From contig JAHBSL010000013.1 of NCBI GenBank assembly GCA_019639135.1, forward strand, positions 62,001 through 126,000: a stretch of DNA of 64,000 nucleotides. The letters are read 5' to 3'. Position numbers and translations under genes: made by a program. Positions 37,901 through 46,675 of the stretch are shown one piece after another (positions within the stretch are counted from its first letter, which is position 1; the number at the start of each line of letters is the position of its first letter). Origin of the DNA: Acidobacteriota bacterium (GTDB taxonomy: Bacteria; Acidobacteriota; Blastocatellia; Pyrinomonadales; Pyrinomonadaceae). The notes under the pieces are model-generated. The model did no database searches. It was not told where the DNA came from and saw nothing but the letters and a program-made list of their open reading frames with translations.

Positions 37901-38656
37901 ATCGGTCGTCATCATATAGGCCGAAGGCCAAAGGCCGAACTTCGGAAAATCATTGATCTTCACGTTCGGCATGACGAACTCGTAAAGGTAATACTCACCC
38001 GCCGGGTCGCCCGTGCGCGAAACGGCGATCATCTGCCGAAAAGGCGGAAATGCCGAACACACCTGGCTGATCAGCCAGCGATCTGCGAATTGGTCATAGA
38101 TGATGTTCGGGAGCCCGTCAAAGCGATTGGAGCAAACGGTCTGAAGCGGCGCGAAAAGCGAATTGAGCCGTACCGGAGGAGTCAGTGCAATGCCTGTCTT
38201 GTCATAGACCCGGATCAATGCGTTCACGACCTGCACATAATGCTCGGGCCCAACCGCTCCGACCATATCCGGCGGTATAAAGAGCAGATTGTACGCCAGG
38301 CCGTTGTCGATGTTGTTGATGCCGTCAAACGAAAGCAAAGTGGACGGCATTTGCCCGAACAAACCGGAACCGGCCGCAACATCGCCGCCAAAATTAGCTT
38401 CAAAAGAGTTTGAACTTGGGTACAACCCAAACCGGTCAAAACCCTTGGTGAAAAGGCCCGGTTGGGCGGCAGAATAGGCCGGATCTGCTAAGGCTGCTGA
38501 GGTCAAGTTGCCGATGGCAAAACGGTTTACGCCTCGCCAAGCTGGCCCAGTGATCGACTCCGGTGAAGCGGCTCTAGCTTCGGCCGTGCGCCCGATTCCG
38601 GTCGCCGAAAAACCCAGCAGAACCAAAAGCAAAGCAACTACCGTCCGGATCAACAT
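34934..38656 (-). CDS. Large secreted protein with FG-GAP/VCBS-like C-terminal repeats
   Basis: A 1240-residue exported protein. After a signal peptide the first ~560 residues form an unassigned domain. A carboxypeptidase-regulatory-like domain follows (AISGSVTDKATGLPIGNAL to ~640), then a CARDB-like beta sandwich (~640-755), a jelly-roll segment (SFDEANAPQLPTGW to ~955), and about six tandem repeats of ~47 residues with the core DFDGDGR-DIAVFRPS-GVWY. The repeats carry DxDxDG calcium motifs and should form a beta-propeller. Such proteins are abundant in Blastocatellia; probably cell-surface or adhesive, function unproven. Convergent with the his operon. Confidence 0.88.
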   Translation of the reverse strand: MLIRTVVALLLVLLGFSATGIGRTAEARAASPESITGPAWRGVNRFAIGNLTSAALADPAYSAAQPGLFTKGFDRFGLYPSSNSFEANFGGDVAAGSGLFGQMPSTLLSFDGINNIDNGLAYNLLFIPPDMVGAVGPEHYVQVVNALIRVYDKTGIALTPPVRLNSLFAPLQTVCSNRFDGLPNIIYDQFADRWLISQVCSAFPPFRQMIAVSRTGDPAGEYYLYEFVMPNVKINDFPKFGLWPSAYMMTTDEFLGSDYVGAGMFAFERAKLLAGDTSARYIYFNSPVPVQPRRRGMLPADIDGLQLPPENSPGIFASYTATEYGDSADSIRLFGFAPNFAEPANSTFAELTESPILLEPFDPTSPDGRTDIAQPPPGEFLDSQSDRLNNRLAYRNFGTHESLVVAKTVRMTPASQTYRAGVRVTELRRASAGFSPAVQATLGNGTSSRWISSAALDHEGNLAVQYNFVSDEKKPSILYSGRLTTDPPNTLREEAQLVEGTGVQRTFGFRWGDYASITPDPVDDCTFWFTGEYYSQASQDQSELGWLTRIGAFKFDECTSATRAAISGSVTDKATGLPIGNALMKAGEYSRTTNATGSYGSLTVLPGSYELRAEAVGYRTEIGQVTLSAGQTEPRNFALVPIAEFKIESAELINDSCPTSPSPRPGDSVTLRLTLRNIGARDSLSVTAAVVADDIIIQPGPPQTLGVVARNASITAVFTFSVLGSANCGLAINPTITLTESGQTLGELSVPLRAGAELIAFSESFDEANAPQLPTGWTTSTTENHQLWRTSSARTESAPNALFSPAPIQRGVNEIISPAFQVNTAAAELRFRLWYELETTFLRNRLYDGAVLELSIAGGEWQDILAAGGSFLTGGYDGTIDGCCQNPLAGRLGWSGRSGVNQAPEWIDSIARLPASAAGQSVRLRWRVGTDIGTFREGIYIDDLKVIDGFTCECPPATPNSAPYDFDGDGKTDIASYAFTDVADAADIRLIESGTGAIRSINFGSPGDRSAAADFDGDGKADIAVFRPSTGVWYVLRSSDVGVEIRQFGISEDIPVPADLDGDGRAEIAVFRPSTSVWYAVRSSDAQVVIVQFGIMGDIPTPGEYDGDGRADIAVFRPSNGFWYVLRSGDGGVTFTQFGQDGDVPVAADFDGDGRTDNAVFRPSNGVWYVLGSQAGFSAVAFGVAEDIPLNADLDGDGRSDIAVFRPSTRVWYSIRSSDSQVTITEFGQPGDQPISAAVR

Positions 38657-38713
38657 CTGTAAACCTAAATTCTAACAAAAAAACCGGCGGGATCTTGCGT
38701 GTCTCTCGTAAGG

Positions 38714-39412
38714 TCAAACTGGGAGTAGGATCGTGATCTCGGCCCTTCGCCGGGCGTCGTCGAGAAATGCTTCTATCTCAGCCGCGACCCGGTCTTCGGT
38801 CAGCGAGGATCGAATCTCTTCCCGCTTCTCGTCGAGCGTAGGCATCAGCAACCCCGGAAACCGGCGGCGAAAATCCGGAGTAAAGACCTCTCGGTAATAG
38901 ACTTCCTCATCTTCCGGTGTAACGACGACGAACGAACGGAAACGAAAATCGAGATATCGTTCGATCGCGAGCCGCTGAAGGATGATCCGTTCGAAGTTAT
39001 CGTCGCGGATCGAGTTAAATCCGACAGCCCTGAGCCGCGATTCAAACTCTGCCGTCGAGGGAAAATAGCCGAGGATCTCCTGGATCTTTTCAGCGACCTC
39101 CCTTTCATTCGGCGGCCGGCTCGGTAATCTCTCGGCCTCCAATGCAAAAAGCCTTTGGTCGATCTGCGTTTGAAGTGCCCGATTTAGGTCCTCAGAGCTA
39201 GCCGGCGACAGCGATACACCCGGTTGCAGGGCGAGTTGCCAACGAAGGTCCGAAAGCGTTATCAACTCCGTTCGAATCCCATCGCTCACGGTCGCAACGG
39301 TCTTATCAACCAATTGCTGGGCCTGGCCGACCGCACCAAGCATCATTATCGCACATATGGCAGTCCAAAAATATGAAAGATGTGATTTCATTAAGCACTT
39401 TTTATTCTTCAT
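38714..39412 (-). CDS. Exported SurA-N-like protein
   Basis: About 232 residues from the ATG at 39412; an ATG at 39391 is equally plausible, and neither has a well-placed ribosome binding site. A signal peptide (hydrophobic core SYFWTAICAIMMLGAVGQAQ) is followed by VDKTVATVSDGIRTELITLSDLRWQLALQPG, the strand-helix opening of SurA/PpiC chaperone N-domains. The remainder is helical (PNEREVAEKIQEIL, FERIILQRLAIERYLDFRF), and no parvulin isomerase domain is present. A periplasmic chaperone role for outer-membrane proteins is a reasonable inference. Confidence 0.8.
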   Translation of the reverse strand: MKNKKCLMKSHLSYFWTAICAIMMLGAVGQAQQLVDKTVATVSDGIRTELITLSDLRWQLALQPGVSLSPASSEDLNRALQTQIDQRLFALEAERLPSRPPNEREVAEKIQEILGYFPSTAEFESRLRAVGFNSIRDDNFERIILQRLAIERYLDFRFRSFVVVTPEDEEVYYREVFTPDFRRRFPGLLMPTLDEKREEIRSSLTEDRVAAEIEAFLDDARRRAEITILLPV

Positions 39413-39586
39413 CCTTTTGGGTCGTAAGGTCAAGCGATTCACGGCAGGAATAAACAATTGACAAAAATGCAAAAACAGCTTTTAATATCTAGGTGAGGCA
39501 TAGTTGTACCCCTTTGCCTCGTCGATTCGATCCCGCCTCCTTTCCTTATTCCTGTCGGGCATCTAACAAGCGGTTCTATGGTATAA

Positions 39587-41242
39587 ATGGCTCTTACATC
39601 TGCAAGGAAGCGAACTGTACCCAAAGCGGAACAAGTGCGCCGCGGGTCCGAAGCCTCGGATGAGCTTAAATTCATCTCGGAGCTTGGGCGAAGCCTTCTT
39701 TTCATGGTCCATCCAAAGAAGGTCGCGGCACGCGTTGCTGTCGCGCTCAGGCAGCGGCTGGATGCCGAAGCTTGTGTCTTTCTTGCCGAGCTCGAGAACA
39801 TTGGCGTGGTTAGCTTCGGAGTTGACCGACGCGGTGAACTTCTAACCAGTTTTTTCCATCGCCCGAGGTTTGAGCGATGGCTCGAACTCCTTCCGCCGCA
39901 GGTCGGTCACCCGGAGAGCGACCGGTCGGAATTCATGATCGATGCCATCGAGCACGAAGTCGAATACGTCTCACCGCTGCACATAAACGGCAAGGTCAAA
40001 GGGTTGATTGCCGTCGGCTTTAACGAGACCGCGGATTTTGACGACGTAAAGGCAAACCTAATCGAGGCCGCAACCCGGATGGCCGCGATGAGCATAAACC
40101 TCTCAGCCCACTACGAAGCTGCGATCAACAGTTCGATCACTCGCGCCAGGGAAGAGCATCGCCGTTTCACAGAGGCGATCCTCGATTCGCTTCCGGTCTC
40201 GATCTATGTCATCGACCGAGATTATCGGATCGTGACATGGAACCGGCAACGCGAGGTCGGGCTTCAGGGTATTCCGCGGGATGAGGCAATCGGTCGAAAT
40301 GTATTCAACGTTCTCGCTCGCTATCCAGAAGGCCAGGTGCGGCAGGAGTTCGAAGACGTATTTCGAATAGGCGAGATCCAACGTATCGAGCAGCAGACTA
40401 CAGCCGAGGACGGCTCGACAAAACACTGGATGGTGAGCAAGATCCCGATGCGTAACCCCGACACCGGCGATGTCACTCACGTCATCACCGTCGGAGAGGA
40501 CGTAACGATGCGGGTTGAGGCCATTCATGCCGTTGGCCGGGCAGAGAAGCTCGCAGCGGTAGGCCGACTCGCCGCCGGTGTGGTGCATGAGATAAATAAT
40601 CCATTGGCGACGATTGCCGCTTGTGCCGAAGCCCTTGAACAACGAGCCGAAGAAGGTTCGTTTGCGGGCAGCGATGCCCTCGACGATCTCCACGAATATC
40701 TTGAGCTGATAAAGAGCGAAGCTTTCCGCTGCAAATCCATCACAACCGGTTTGCTGGACTTTAGCCGAATGCGAACGGGTGAGCGGTCGCCGATAGACCT
40801 CGCCGAGATACTCCGCTCATCGGTAAACCTCATCTCGCATCAACGCCGCGGTGAGAATATAACCATCGACCTCGATATCGAAGACGGCCTTCCGCCGGTC
40901 AATGCCGATGGCGGCCAGATACAACAGGCTGTGATCGCACTTGCGACGAACGCTATCGACGCAATGCCGGAAGGCGGAACTCTAAGATTCAAGGCCTTTG
41001 CCGGCAACCGTCGCGTGTCCGTCGAAATAAGCGACACCGGTGTCGGTATCCCCGCAGAGAATATGTCGAAGATCTTCGAGCCGTTCTTCACGACAAAGGA
41101 CGTCGGCAAAGGAACGGGACTCGGCCTCGCTGTTTGCTACGGTATAATCACCGACCACGGCGGGAGGCTTTCGGTCCGATCCAACGTCGGAAAGGGCACG
41201 ACCTTCACGATCGCTCTCCCGGTCGTGAAGCATCTTTATTGA
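39587..41242 (+). CDS. Cytoplasmic PAS-domain sensor histidine kinase
   Basis: A 551-residue kinase without membrane segments. A GAF-like N-terminal domain (about 25-180; [16 protein letters not shown]) leads into a PAS domain (about 195-310; [23 protein letters not shown]). The HisKA helix carries the phosphoacceptor in [10 protein letters not shown], and the ATPase domain shows [10 protein letters not shown] (N box), ISDTGVGIP (G1), FEPFFTTK (F) and [11 protein letters not shown] (G2). It resembles NtrB-type kinases and is followed by a sigma-54 response regulator, presumably its partner. Confidence 0.94.
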   Translation: MALTSARKRTVPKAEQVRRGSEASDELKFISELGRSLLFMVHPKKVAARVAVALRQRLDAEACVFLAELENIGVVSFGVDRRGELLTSFFHRPRFERWLELLPPQVGHPESDRSEFMIDAIEHEVEYVSPLHINGKVKGLIAVGFNETADFDDVKANLIEAATRMAAMSINLSAHYEAAINSSITRAREEHRRFTEAILDSLPVSIYVIDRDYRIVTWNRQREVGLQGIPRDEAIGRNVFNVLARYPEGQVRQEFEDVFRIGEIQRIEQQTTAEDGSTKHWMVSKIPMRNPDTGDVTHVITVGEDVTMRVEAIHAVGRAEKLAAVGRLAAGVVHEINNPLATIAACAEALEQRAEEGSFAGSDALDDLHEYLELIKSEAFRCKSITTGLLDFSRMRTGERSPIDLAEILRSSVNLISHQRRGENITIDLDIEDGLPPVNADGGQIQQAVIALATNAIDAMPEGGTLRFKAFAGNRRVSVEISDTGVGIPAENMSKIFEPFFTTKDVGKGTGLGLAVCYGIITDHGGRLSVRSNVGKGTTFTIALPVVKHLY

Positions 41243-41299
41243 TCTCTCGCCGGGCGGGAATACGGTCCGGCATCTTCTCCCGGTCCCCTGGTAAAAGAA

Positions 41300-42691
41300 A
41301 TGGCAAACCTCCTCATCGTTGACGACGAAAAGAATCTCAGAACGGTCATTCAGAAAGAAATGGTCCGTCATGGGCACAAGGCCGAGACCGCCGAAGACGG
41401 CGAAGCCGCCTGGGAAATGCTCGAGGCAGTAGAGTTCGACGTGTTGCTCTGCGACATCAACATGCCTCGGCTGGACGGCATCGGGCTTTTAAAGCGCATC
41501 CGCGAAAAAAGTCCCAATCCGCCCGAGATAATTATGCTTACGGGGCAGGGTACGGTCGAAACGGCTATCACTGCGATGAAGCTTGGAGCATATGACTACC
41601 TGACGAAACCATACCGGATCGCCGAGCTGGCTGCACTCGTGAAAAAGGCCACTGAGAAACGCGACCTGCGTACCGACAACCAACGCCTCCGGGCTCAGAT
41701 CGAACACGCTCAGGGCCCGATGCCGGAGATCATTGCCGAGTCTCCGCAGATGAAAGAAGTGCTTCGTCTTGTCCGTCGCGTAGCACCTTCGGATACTTCA
41801 GTTCTCATTACCGGCGAATCCGGTACAGGAAAGGAATTGGTTGCTCAGGCGATCCATCGCCTAAGCCAGCGAGCGGACAGGCCCTTCATTGATCTGAACT
41901 GTGCGGCGATCCAGGATACGTTGCTCGAATCTGAACTCTTCGGTTACGAACCCGGTGCGTTCTCGGGAGCACGAAGCCGAAAGCTGGGACTCTTTGAGCT
42001 TGCTCATGGCGGCACGCTTTTCCTCGATGAGATAATGGAGATGCCTGCACAGCTTCAGTCGAAGCTTCTGCGAGCCTTAGAAACGCGCAGCTTCTTCCGC
42101 GTCGGCGGTGTGAAAAAAGTTGAGGTCGATGTCCGGGTCGTCGCGGCGACTAACCGCGATCCGCTACAGGCGGTAGCCGAAGGTGTTTTCCGGTCCGATC
42201 TTTTGTATAGGATAAACAGCTTTGAGATCACGATCGCTCCGCTCCGGGAACGCAGTGAAGACATTGAACCGCTCGCGGTTCATTTGATGCGAGAGATCGG
42301 CGGTGCAAATGCCCCTGTTCTGACCGAACCCGTACTCGACGCTCTAAAACGGTTCAACTGGTCCGGCAATGTTCGCCAACTTCGCAACTCTCTCGAACGA
42401 GCGAACCTGCTTTCAGATAACGGACGCGTGACACTCAAGGAACTTCCACCGGAAGTTGCCCACGGCATTGAAAGATCGAACATCTCGGTTAATTACAACG
42501 GCTCCTCGCCGCAGGCGTCTAACGCTTTCACATATACCAGTCCGGTCAATCTACGCGACTTGGAACGACAACAGATACTAAGTGCACTCGAGCGTACGGG
42601 CTGGCACCGCGGTAAAACGGCCGAGATACTTGGCATCTCGCCCTCGACGCTTTATCGTCGCTTGCGGGAGTACGATCTGGAGGTGAAATGA
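41300..42691 (+). CDS. NtrC-family sigma-54-dependent response regulator
   Basis: A 463-residue activator: receiver domain with phospho-Asp52 (LLCDINMPRLDG), AAA+ domain with Walker A GESGTGKE, Walker B GGTLFLDEI and arginine-finger region, and a Fis-type helix-turn-helix (GKTAEILGISPSTLYRRLREY). The sigma-54 contact loop reads GAFSGA instead of the usual GAFTGA. Ser for Thr occurs in some active family members, so activity is likely but not certain. Its stop overlaps the next gene (ATGA), suggesting the SNase-like gene is co-expressed. Confidence 0.94.
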   Translation: MANLLIVDDEKNLRTVIQKEMVRHGHKAETAEDGEAAWEMLEAVEFDVLLCDINMPRLDGIGLLKRIREKSPNPPEIIMLTGQGTVETAITAMKLGAYDYLTKPYRIAELAALVKKATEKRDLRTDNQRLRAQIEHAQGPMPEIIAESPQMKEVLRLVRRVAPSDTSVLITGESGTGKELVAQAIHRLSQRADRPFIDLNCAAIQDTLLESELFGYEPGAFSGARSRKLGLFELAHGGTLFLDEIMEMPAQLQSKLLRALETRSFFRVGGVKKVEVDVRVVAATNRDPLQAVAEGVFRSDLLYRINSFEITIAPLRERSEDIEPLAVHLMREIGGANAPVLTEPVLDALKRFNWSGNVRQLRNSLERANLLSDNGRVTLKELPPEVAHGIERSNISVNYNGSSPQASNAFTYTSPVNLRDLERQQILSALERTGWHRGKTAEILGISPSTLYRRLREYDLEVK

Positions 42692-43725
42692 CCCGATTAC
42701 ATTGCGCGATCCTTATAGTTTTAAGTGCTTTATTTGGCTACGCGATAAACGGGTTCGGGCAGACATTGCAGGGCCGAGTCACGGAAGTAACGGATGGGCG
42801 GACACTAAAGATCCTTGTAAATTCGAGTGAGATCTCGGTCACACTGCAGTTCATCGAAACCCCGACCGCGGACCAACCATTGGCCGGAACGGTAAAGGAT
42901 CATTTAAGTAAGCTCGTGCTGGGCAGGACGGCCAGTTACGAAATTCGGAGGGTCGCGTTCAACCGATCTTCGGGTCGGGTCGTTGTTGATGGAACAGATA
43001 TTAGTCAGCAGATGCTTCGTGATGGAGCTGCCTGGCTTATTCCACGTGAGATCTCCGGTCAATCGACTGAAGAGTTTTTGGCCTACCAAAAACTAGAAGA
43101 GGCAGCCAAGAATGAAAAACGCGGAGTTTGGTCCGTAAGCGGACTTGAACCTTCGTGGCTTGCCGAACAAACAGCCACGTCAAACCCTCGCGGGACAACC
43201 TCTGCAACCCAGAGCGAAAATCGATCCGGGCAGAAAGGAAAGTTCGGGGACAAGAACCCTTCAATTGGCGATGTCGGAGCGCTTGCGCACGGATACAACG
43301 CCGAGACTCGGGTGGGATTTTTAAGCACCACCCCGCTCGGTGTAAAGATAGCGGAAAATTCGCCCTGGTACGGTTCGGAAGCTGCCGTGGACATTTCCTA
43401 CATTTATACAGAAGACCCGAAAAAGGGCCGCACCGGAAAGTTCTACCTCACTGTAGTTCGCATTAGTGATGAAAAAAGAACGACCCGACAAACCGATCTT
43501 TACTTTCTTGACCAGCCGAGTCGAATCATCGCCAAAGCCGTTCGCCGAACCGCGAGAGACGCATCGGGCAGGTACTGGGAACAACTTCGCTACGAACTGC
43601 CCCGAAATGCGATTTCGCGAGTGGTCAATGACGGTTCGACCAGACTAGGCATCGGGAATACGTATATTGAACCGGCTTATGGGTTCCAATTGCTGCTTTT
43701 CAATATGCTTCAGCTTTCGCGTTAG
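42688..43725 (+). CDS. Exported SNase-like protein, probably catalytically inactive
   Basis: A 345-residue protein with a signal peptide (ILIVLSALFGYAINGFGQ). Residues ~28-150 fit the thermonuclease-like OB fold: GRVTEVTDGRTLKILV, FIETPTAD, LGRTASYEI, SGRVVVDGTDISQQMLRDGAAWL and EEAAKNEKRGVWS. Against staphylococcal nuclease, the Arg before the DTPE motif and the Glu within it appear replaced (TP-T here); only the third catalytic Arg (SGR) seems kept. The C-terminal half is an unassigned beta-rich domain. It may be a binding module rather than a nuclease. Confidence 0.78.
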   Translation: MTRLHCAILIVLSALFGYAINGFGQTLQGRVTEVTDGRTLKILVNSSEISVTLQFIETPTADQPLAGTVKDHLSKLVLGRTASYEIRRVAFNRSSGRVVVDGTDISQQMLRDGAAWLIPREISGQSTEEFLAYQKLEEAAKNEKRGVWSVSGLEPSWLAEQTATSNPRGTTSATQSENRSGQKGKFGDKNPSIGDVGALAHGYNAETRVGFLSTTPLGVKIAENSPWYGSEAAVDISYIYTEDPKKGRTGKFYLTVVRISDEKRTTRQTDLYFLDQPSRIIAKAVRRTARDASGRYWEQLRYELPRNAISRVVNDGSTRLGIGNTYIEPAYGFQLLLFNMLQLSR

Positions 43726-43759
43726 CATCAAGCCGCGAGGACGGAATCGTGGAACATCA

Positions 43760-44011
43760 TCAATCCGGAACCAATGAAGAGCGAGTGTGTTGCTCCGTTC
43801 TCAGGTCCGGCCTGTGCGTTTCTGGGATTATCTCGTCACAGACGATAAAGGGCATACGACGACCGAGAAAGCGAGGGCCGAAGAAAGTAGACCGGCTGTA
43901 AAGAAAACGAGCTAAACTGCCATCGCGCGCCGAGAACTTCGATCGCTCCGGTAAGTGCCGTCGCACCACCGCAACGATCGCATCTAAGAATGGCTCTGTA
44001 GTGAACTGCAT
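43760..44011 (-). CDS. Doubtful 83-codon ORF in a 330-bp gap
   Basis: The gap between the SNase-like gene and the next minus-strand gene holds one 83-codon frame (MQFTTEPFLDAIVAVVRRHLP). It has ordinary-looking composition but no ribosome binding site and no family I recognise. In-frame codons without a stop extend upstream toward the neighbouring gene's end, so it could be the tail of a decayed gene. Otherwise I see nothing in the gap. Confidence 0.25.
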   Translation of the reverse strand: MQFTTEPFLDAIVAVVRRHLPERSKFSARDGSLARFLYSRSTFFGPRFLGRRMPFIVCDEIIPETHRPDLRTEQHTRSSLVPD

Positions 44012-44056
44012 TGTGCCTGCCCTGAGAGCCGAGGTCCGCCGGGACCCGAGAAGAAT

Positions 44057-44593
44057 CTATCGCTTAAGATAACGAAGCGACGCCATCACCTTGACCGCTT
44101 CGCGAAGCGTGATGTCCCCGCGGTCGGCAACCAGCGAGTACCATTGCTGGAGCGTGTCCTTCGGCTGATAACGCTTGAGCGAACCGATCCACGAAACGAA
44201 GAGACTTCTCTCTTCATCCATGGAATAGCCAGCCTGAACTCGCCCATCAAAATACGGGTTCCTTCCGTATGCTTGCGGAGTGCTGACATCCCCGATGCCG
44301 TCGTTTACCGATTGGATCGTGAATGTGCGCCCTTTCGAATTTCGATACGTTAATGTATAGCCAACGATCTCGGGAGCCGGAGGTTCTTCGATGACGGCCT
44401 CGTGAAGCTTGAATCCTGCCGGCAGGTAGGTCGGAACGCCGACCGCCGCCTTGAGCTTTTTCAGGTCGCCGATCTGCTTCTGCGAAAGTCCGGCGGCCTT
44501 GCCATCAGTAAACGCCGCCTGAGAAAAAATATCGCCTGCCGCAACCGAAGCCAAGAACATCAATAGAAATAGTGTGGTCAGTGTCGACTTCAT
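44057..44593 (-). CDS. Exported protein of unknown function
   Basis: 178 residues from the ATG at 44593, where a signal peptide begins (MKSTLTTLFLLMFLASVAAG); the longer frame to 44662 is less likely. The domain (LKAAVGVPTYLPAGFKLHEAVIE, GYTLTYRNSKGRTFTIQSVNDG, SLFVSWIGSLKRY, DITLREAVKVMASL) resembles DUF4367/RseB-type anti-sigma-associated domains with their V-P-xx-LP-x-G-F motif. It carries no sigma or anti-sigma neighbour, so function is open. Confidence 0.75.
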   Translation of the reverse strand: MKSTLTTLFLLMFLASVAAGDIFSQAAFTDGKAAGLSQKQIGDLKKLKAAVGVPTYLPAGFKLHEAVIEEPPAPEIVGYTLTYRNSKGRTFTIQSVNDGIGDVSTPQAYGRNPYFDGRVQAGYSMDEERSLFVSWIGSLKRYQPKDTLQQWYSLVADRGDITLREAVKVMASLRYLKR

Positions 44594-44664
44594 GGTCCTT
44601 AGATAATGCCGCCGAGCGTGCAGGCTTGTCGGCGTGCAAAAAATCCTTATCCTAAATTGCAACT

Positions 44665-46068
44665 ATGGTGATGAAAAAGATCAGAACCGAGACGGTTCTT
44701 CGAACATTATTCCTCTTACTGCTCGCTTCGGCAAGCGTAAACGCCGATGCGGTTGACCGCATTGTTCGCGAGCGAATGCAGGAACGCAATATTCCGGGTG
44801 CGGCGGTGGCCGTGATCCGAAATGGCAAGACCACAAAAGTAAAGGGCTATGGCCTGGCCAGCCTTGAGTTTCAAGTTCCGGTAACGACAGATACGGTATT
44901 TGAGATCGGTTCTGTCTCAAAGCAAATGACCGCTGCGGGCATCCTCCTGCTCGTGCAGGACGGCAAGATCCGGCTCGATGAGAAGATCTCTGCTTATCTG
45001 CCCGGTACTCCCGAATCGTGGGGCAATGTAACTGTACGACACCTGCTCACGCACACTTCGGGTATTAAGAGTTATACCGGATTGACAGGTTTCGAGATCT
45101 CCCGCCGCCTCTCGATGGAGCAGTTCATCAAGCAGCTCGCGGAGCATCCGCTCGAGTTCGTGCCCGGTGAAAAGAACATATATAGCAACAGCGGATACAA
45201 CCTGCTTGCCTACATCATCGAAACTCAAAGCGGAAAGAAGTACATGGACTTCATGCGCGAGCGCATATTCCGTCCGCTCGGGATGAACCGGACCGGCGAC
45301 CGCGACCCGCAGTTCATCATCCCGCTTCGAGCATCGGGATACGAATGGCGTATCGACCGCTACACGGGCCGCGACGGTAACCTGACAGATCTAATGGGTG
45401 CCGGCTCGATCACCTCGACGATCGAAGACATGATCAAATGGGAGGCTGCACTTCGTGGCGATGCGCTCCTAAGACCCGAGACAAAGCGTGAGATGTGGAC
45501 GCAGTTCACATTCAACAATGGAACACGTTCGGTGTACGGTCTCGGATGGAGAATAAGTGACGTTCGCGGCCATAAGCTGATCGGACATACAGGACAGACC
45601 GCCGGCTTCGGTGCAGCCATCTTTCGTTATGTAGATCAAAACGTCACCGTGATCGTATTAACTAATCTCGGAGAACTCGGAATGGGAAGTTTGATCGCAA
45701 CTTCGGTCTTAAAAAAATTTATCCCGACACTTTCGATAAAAAAAATTCGCGAGGTTGATGGCGATGATGTGAGCCGAAATGCCCGCTTGCTCGATGCCCT
45801 CCGTGCGAGGATCGCGAACCGGCCCGACGAGTTGTTTCTTACTCCGGAACTTTTTCGTGCTGTTACTTCACTTAGGGCCAAAGCCGTTAACGAGAGCATC
45901 GCTCGGTTCGGAGAAGTTCGACGGCTCCGCTTCGTTGGCACGGAAATCATTGAAAATAAACGGGTTTATCGTTATCTTGCTGAGACGGAAAAGCGGCTCA
46001 TGCTTTGGCGATTTGCAATGGATGCCGACAGCCGGATCAGCGAGATGACGCTTGAGGAAGACGAGTAG
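44665..46068 (+). CDS. Exported beta-lactamase-fold serine hydrolase
   Basis: A 467-residue class-C-like serine hydrolase or esterase. The nucleophile motif is Ser83-Val-Ser-Lys86 (EIGSVSKQM), the Tyr motif is YSNSGYN, and the KTG-equivalent is GHTGQTAGF. A hydrophobic N-terminal segment suggests export. A C-terminal domain (about 355-467) is fused. Related proteins hydrolyse D-amino-acid peptides or esters; resistance is not implied. The start could also be the ATG at 44671. Confidence 0.88.
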   Translation: MVMKKIRTETVLRTLFLLLLASASVNADAVDRIVRERMQERNIPGAAVAVIRNGKTTKVKGYGLASLEFQVPVTTDTVFEIGSVSKQMTAAGILLLVQDGKIRLDEKISAYLPGTPESWGNVTVRHLLTHTSGIKSYTGLTGFEISRRLSMEQFIKQLAEHPLEFVPGEKNIYSNSGYNLLAYIIETQSGKKYMDFMRERIFRPLGMNRTGDRDPQFIIPLRASGYEWRIDRYTGRDGNLTDLMGAGSITSTIEDMIKWEAALRGDALLRPETKREMWTQFTFNNGTRSVYGLGWRISDVRGHKLIGHTGQTAGFGAAIFRYVDQNVTVIVLTNLGELGMGSLIATSVLKKFIPTLSIKKIREVDGDDVSRNARLLDALRARIANRPDELFLTPELFRAVTSLRAKAVNESIARFGEVRRLRFVGTEIIENKRVYRYLAETEKRLMLWRFAMDADSRISEMTLEEDE

Positions 46069-46104
46069 GGGACGAGTGTTTCGGTTGATAGCACTTTTCG
46101 ATAT

Positions 46105-46285
46105 CACTTTCACTTCACGCGCAACGGATGAAACAAAAACGCTTGCAAGGTAACGCCAAGTTTTTTGTTATAAATACGAGTTAAAACTTAAAGAAAAACT
46201 TTACACAAAACGATAAATATGTGTTACGTTATACGTGTTCCGTTTTTGCTTTACCCTAATCCAAACTTTAACTTGAGAAGAAACT
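46105..46285 (+). promoter_or_regulatory. AT-rich promoter and leader of the histone-like gene
   Basis: An unusually AT-rich 180-bp stretch lies before the Lys-rich protein gene, with TTGCAA at 46143-46148 and TATAAA at 46169-46174, spaced wider than usual. Other TTTACA/TTATAC-like elements occur near 46200-46234. A long leader is possible; I cannot fix the promoter. Confidence 0.35.
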
Positions 46286-46591
46286 ATGGCAGCAACAAAA
46301 AAACCAGCAGCGAAGAAAGCTCCGGCTAAGAAGGCCGCAGCTCCGAAGAAGGCAGCAGCTCCGGCCAAGAAAGCCGCAGCTCCGAAGAAGTCAGCTCCGG
46401 CCAAGAAGGCAGCTCCGGCAAAGAAAGCCGCAGCTCCGAAGAAAGCAGCACCGGCTAAGAAGGCAGCTCCTGCAAAGAAAGCTGCAGCTCCGAAGAAAGC
46501 AGCACCGGCTAAGAAGGCAGCTCCTGCAAAGAAAGCCGCACCTGCTAAGAAGGCCGCTCCGGCCAAGAAGCCGGCCGCAAAGAAAAAGTAG
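46286..46591 (+). CDS. Histone H1-like Lys/Ala/Pro-repeat protein
   Basis: A 101-residue extremely basic protein made almost wholly of Lys, Ala and Pro, in tandem units of KKAAPA and KKAAAPK, starting MAATKKPAAKKAP and ending KPAAKKK. It resembles the tails of eukaryotic H1 and bacterial Hc1/AlgP-type nucleoid proteins, which bind DNA non-specifically. There is no folded domain, so it is probably disordered and may compact DNA or RNA. The repetitive DNA makes length variation between strains likely. A terminator follows at 46620. Confidence 0.85.
   Translation: MAATKKPAAKKAPAKKAAAPKKAAAPAKKAAAPKKSAPAKKAAPAKKAAAPKKAAPAKKAAPAKKAAAPKKAAPAKKAAPAKKAAPAKKAAPAKKPAAKKK
46290..46585 (+). repeat. Tandem coding repeats within the histone-like gene
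   Basis: Short imperfect units such as GCAGCTCCGAAGAAG and CCGGCTAAGAAGGCAGCTCC recur in tandem over about 300 bp, including two near-identical stretches around 46440-46470 and 46495-46525. They encode the K/A/P units above. Confidence 0.75.
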
Positions 46592-46619
46592 TTCGCTACT
46601 TTACAGCAAGGAAAATACA

Positions 46620-46661
46620 AATGCCCGACGAACGATGGACTTCGCCGGGCATTCTTGTTTT
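46620..46661. terminator. Terminator after the histone-like gene
   Basis: AATGCCCG-A-CGAA and TTCG-C-CGGGCATT form a long stem with one mismatch around an 8-nt loop, followed by CTTGTTTTG. It lies between two convergent genes and may serve both. Confidence 0.75.
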
Positions 46662-46675
46662 GTAGCTAGCTCGCT

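Noticed and set aside
46286..46591. Direct repeats considered as a CRISPR array
   Set aside because: Units are too short and contiguous without spacers, and they encode a Lys/Ala/Pro protein in frame.
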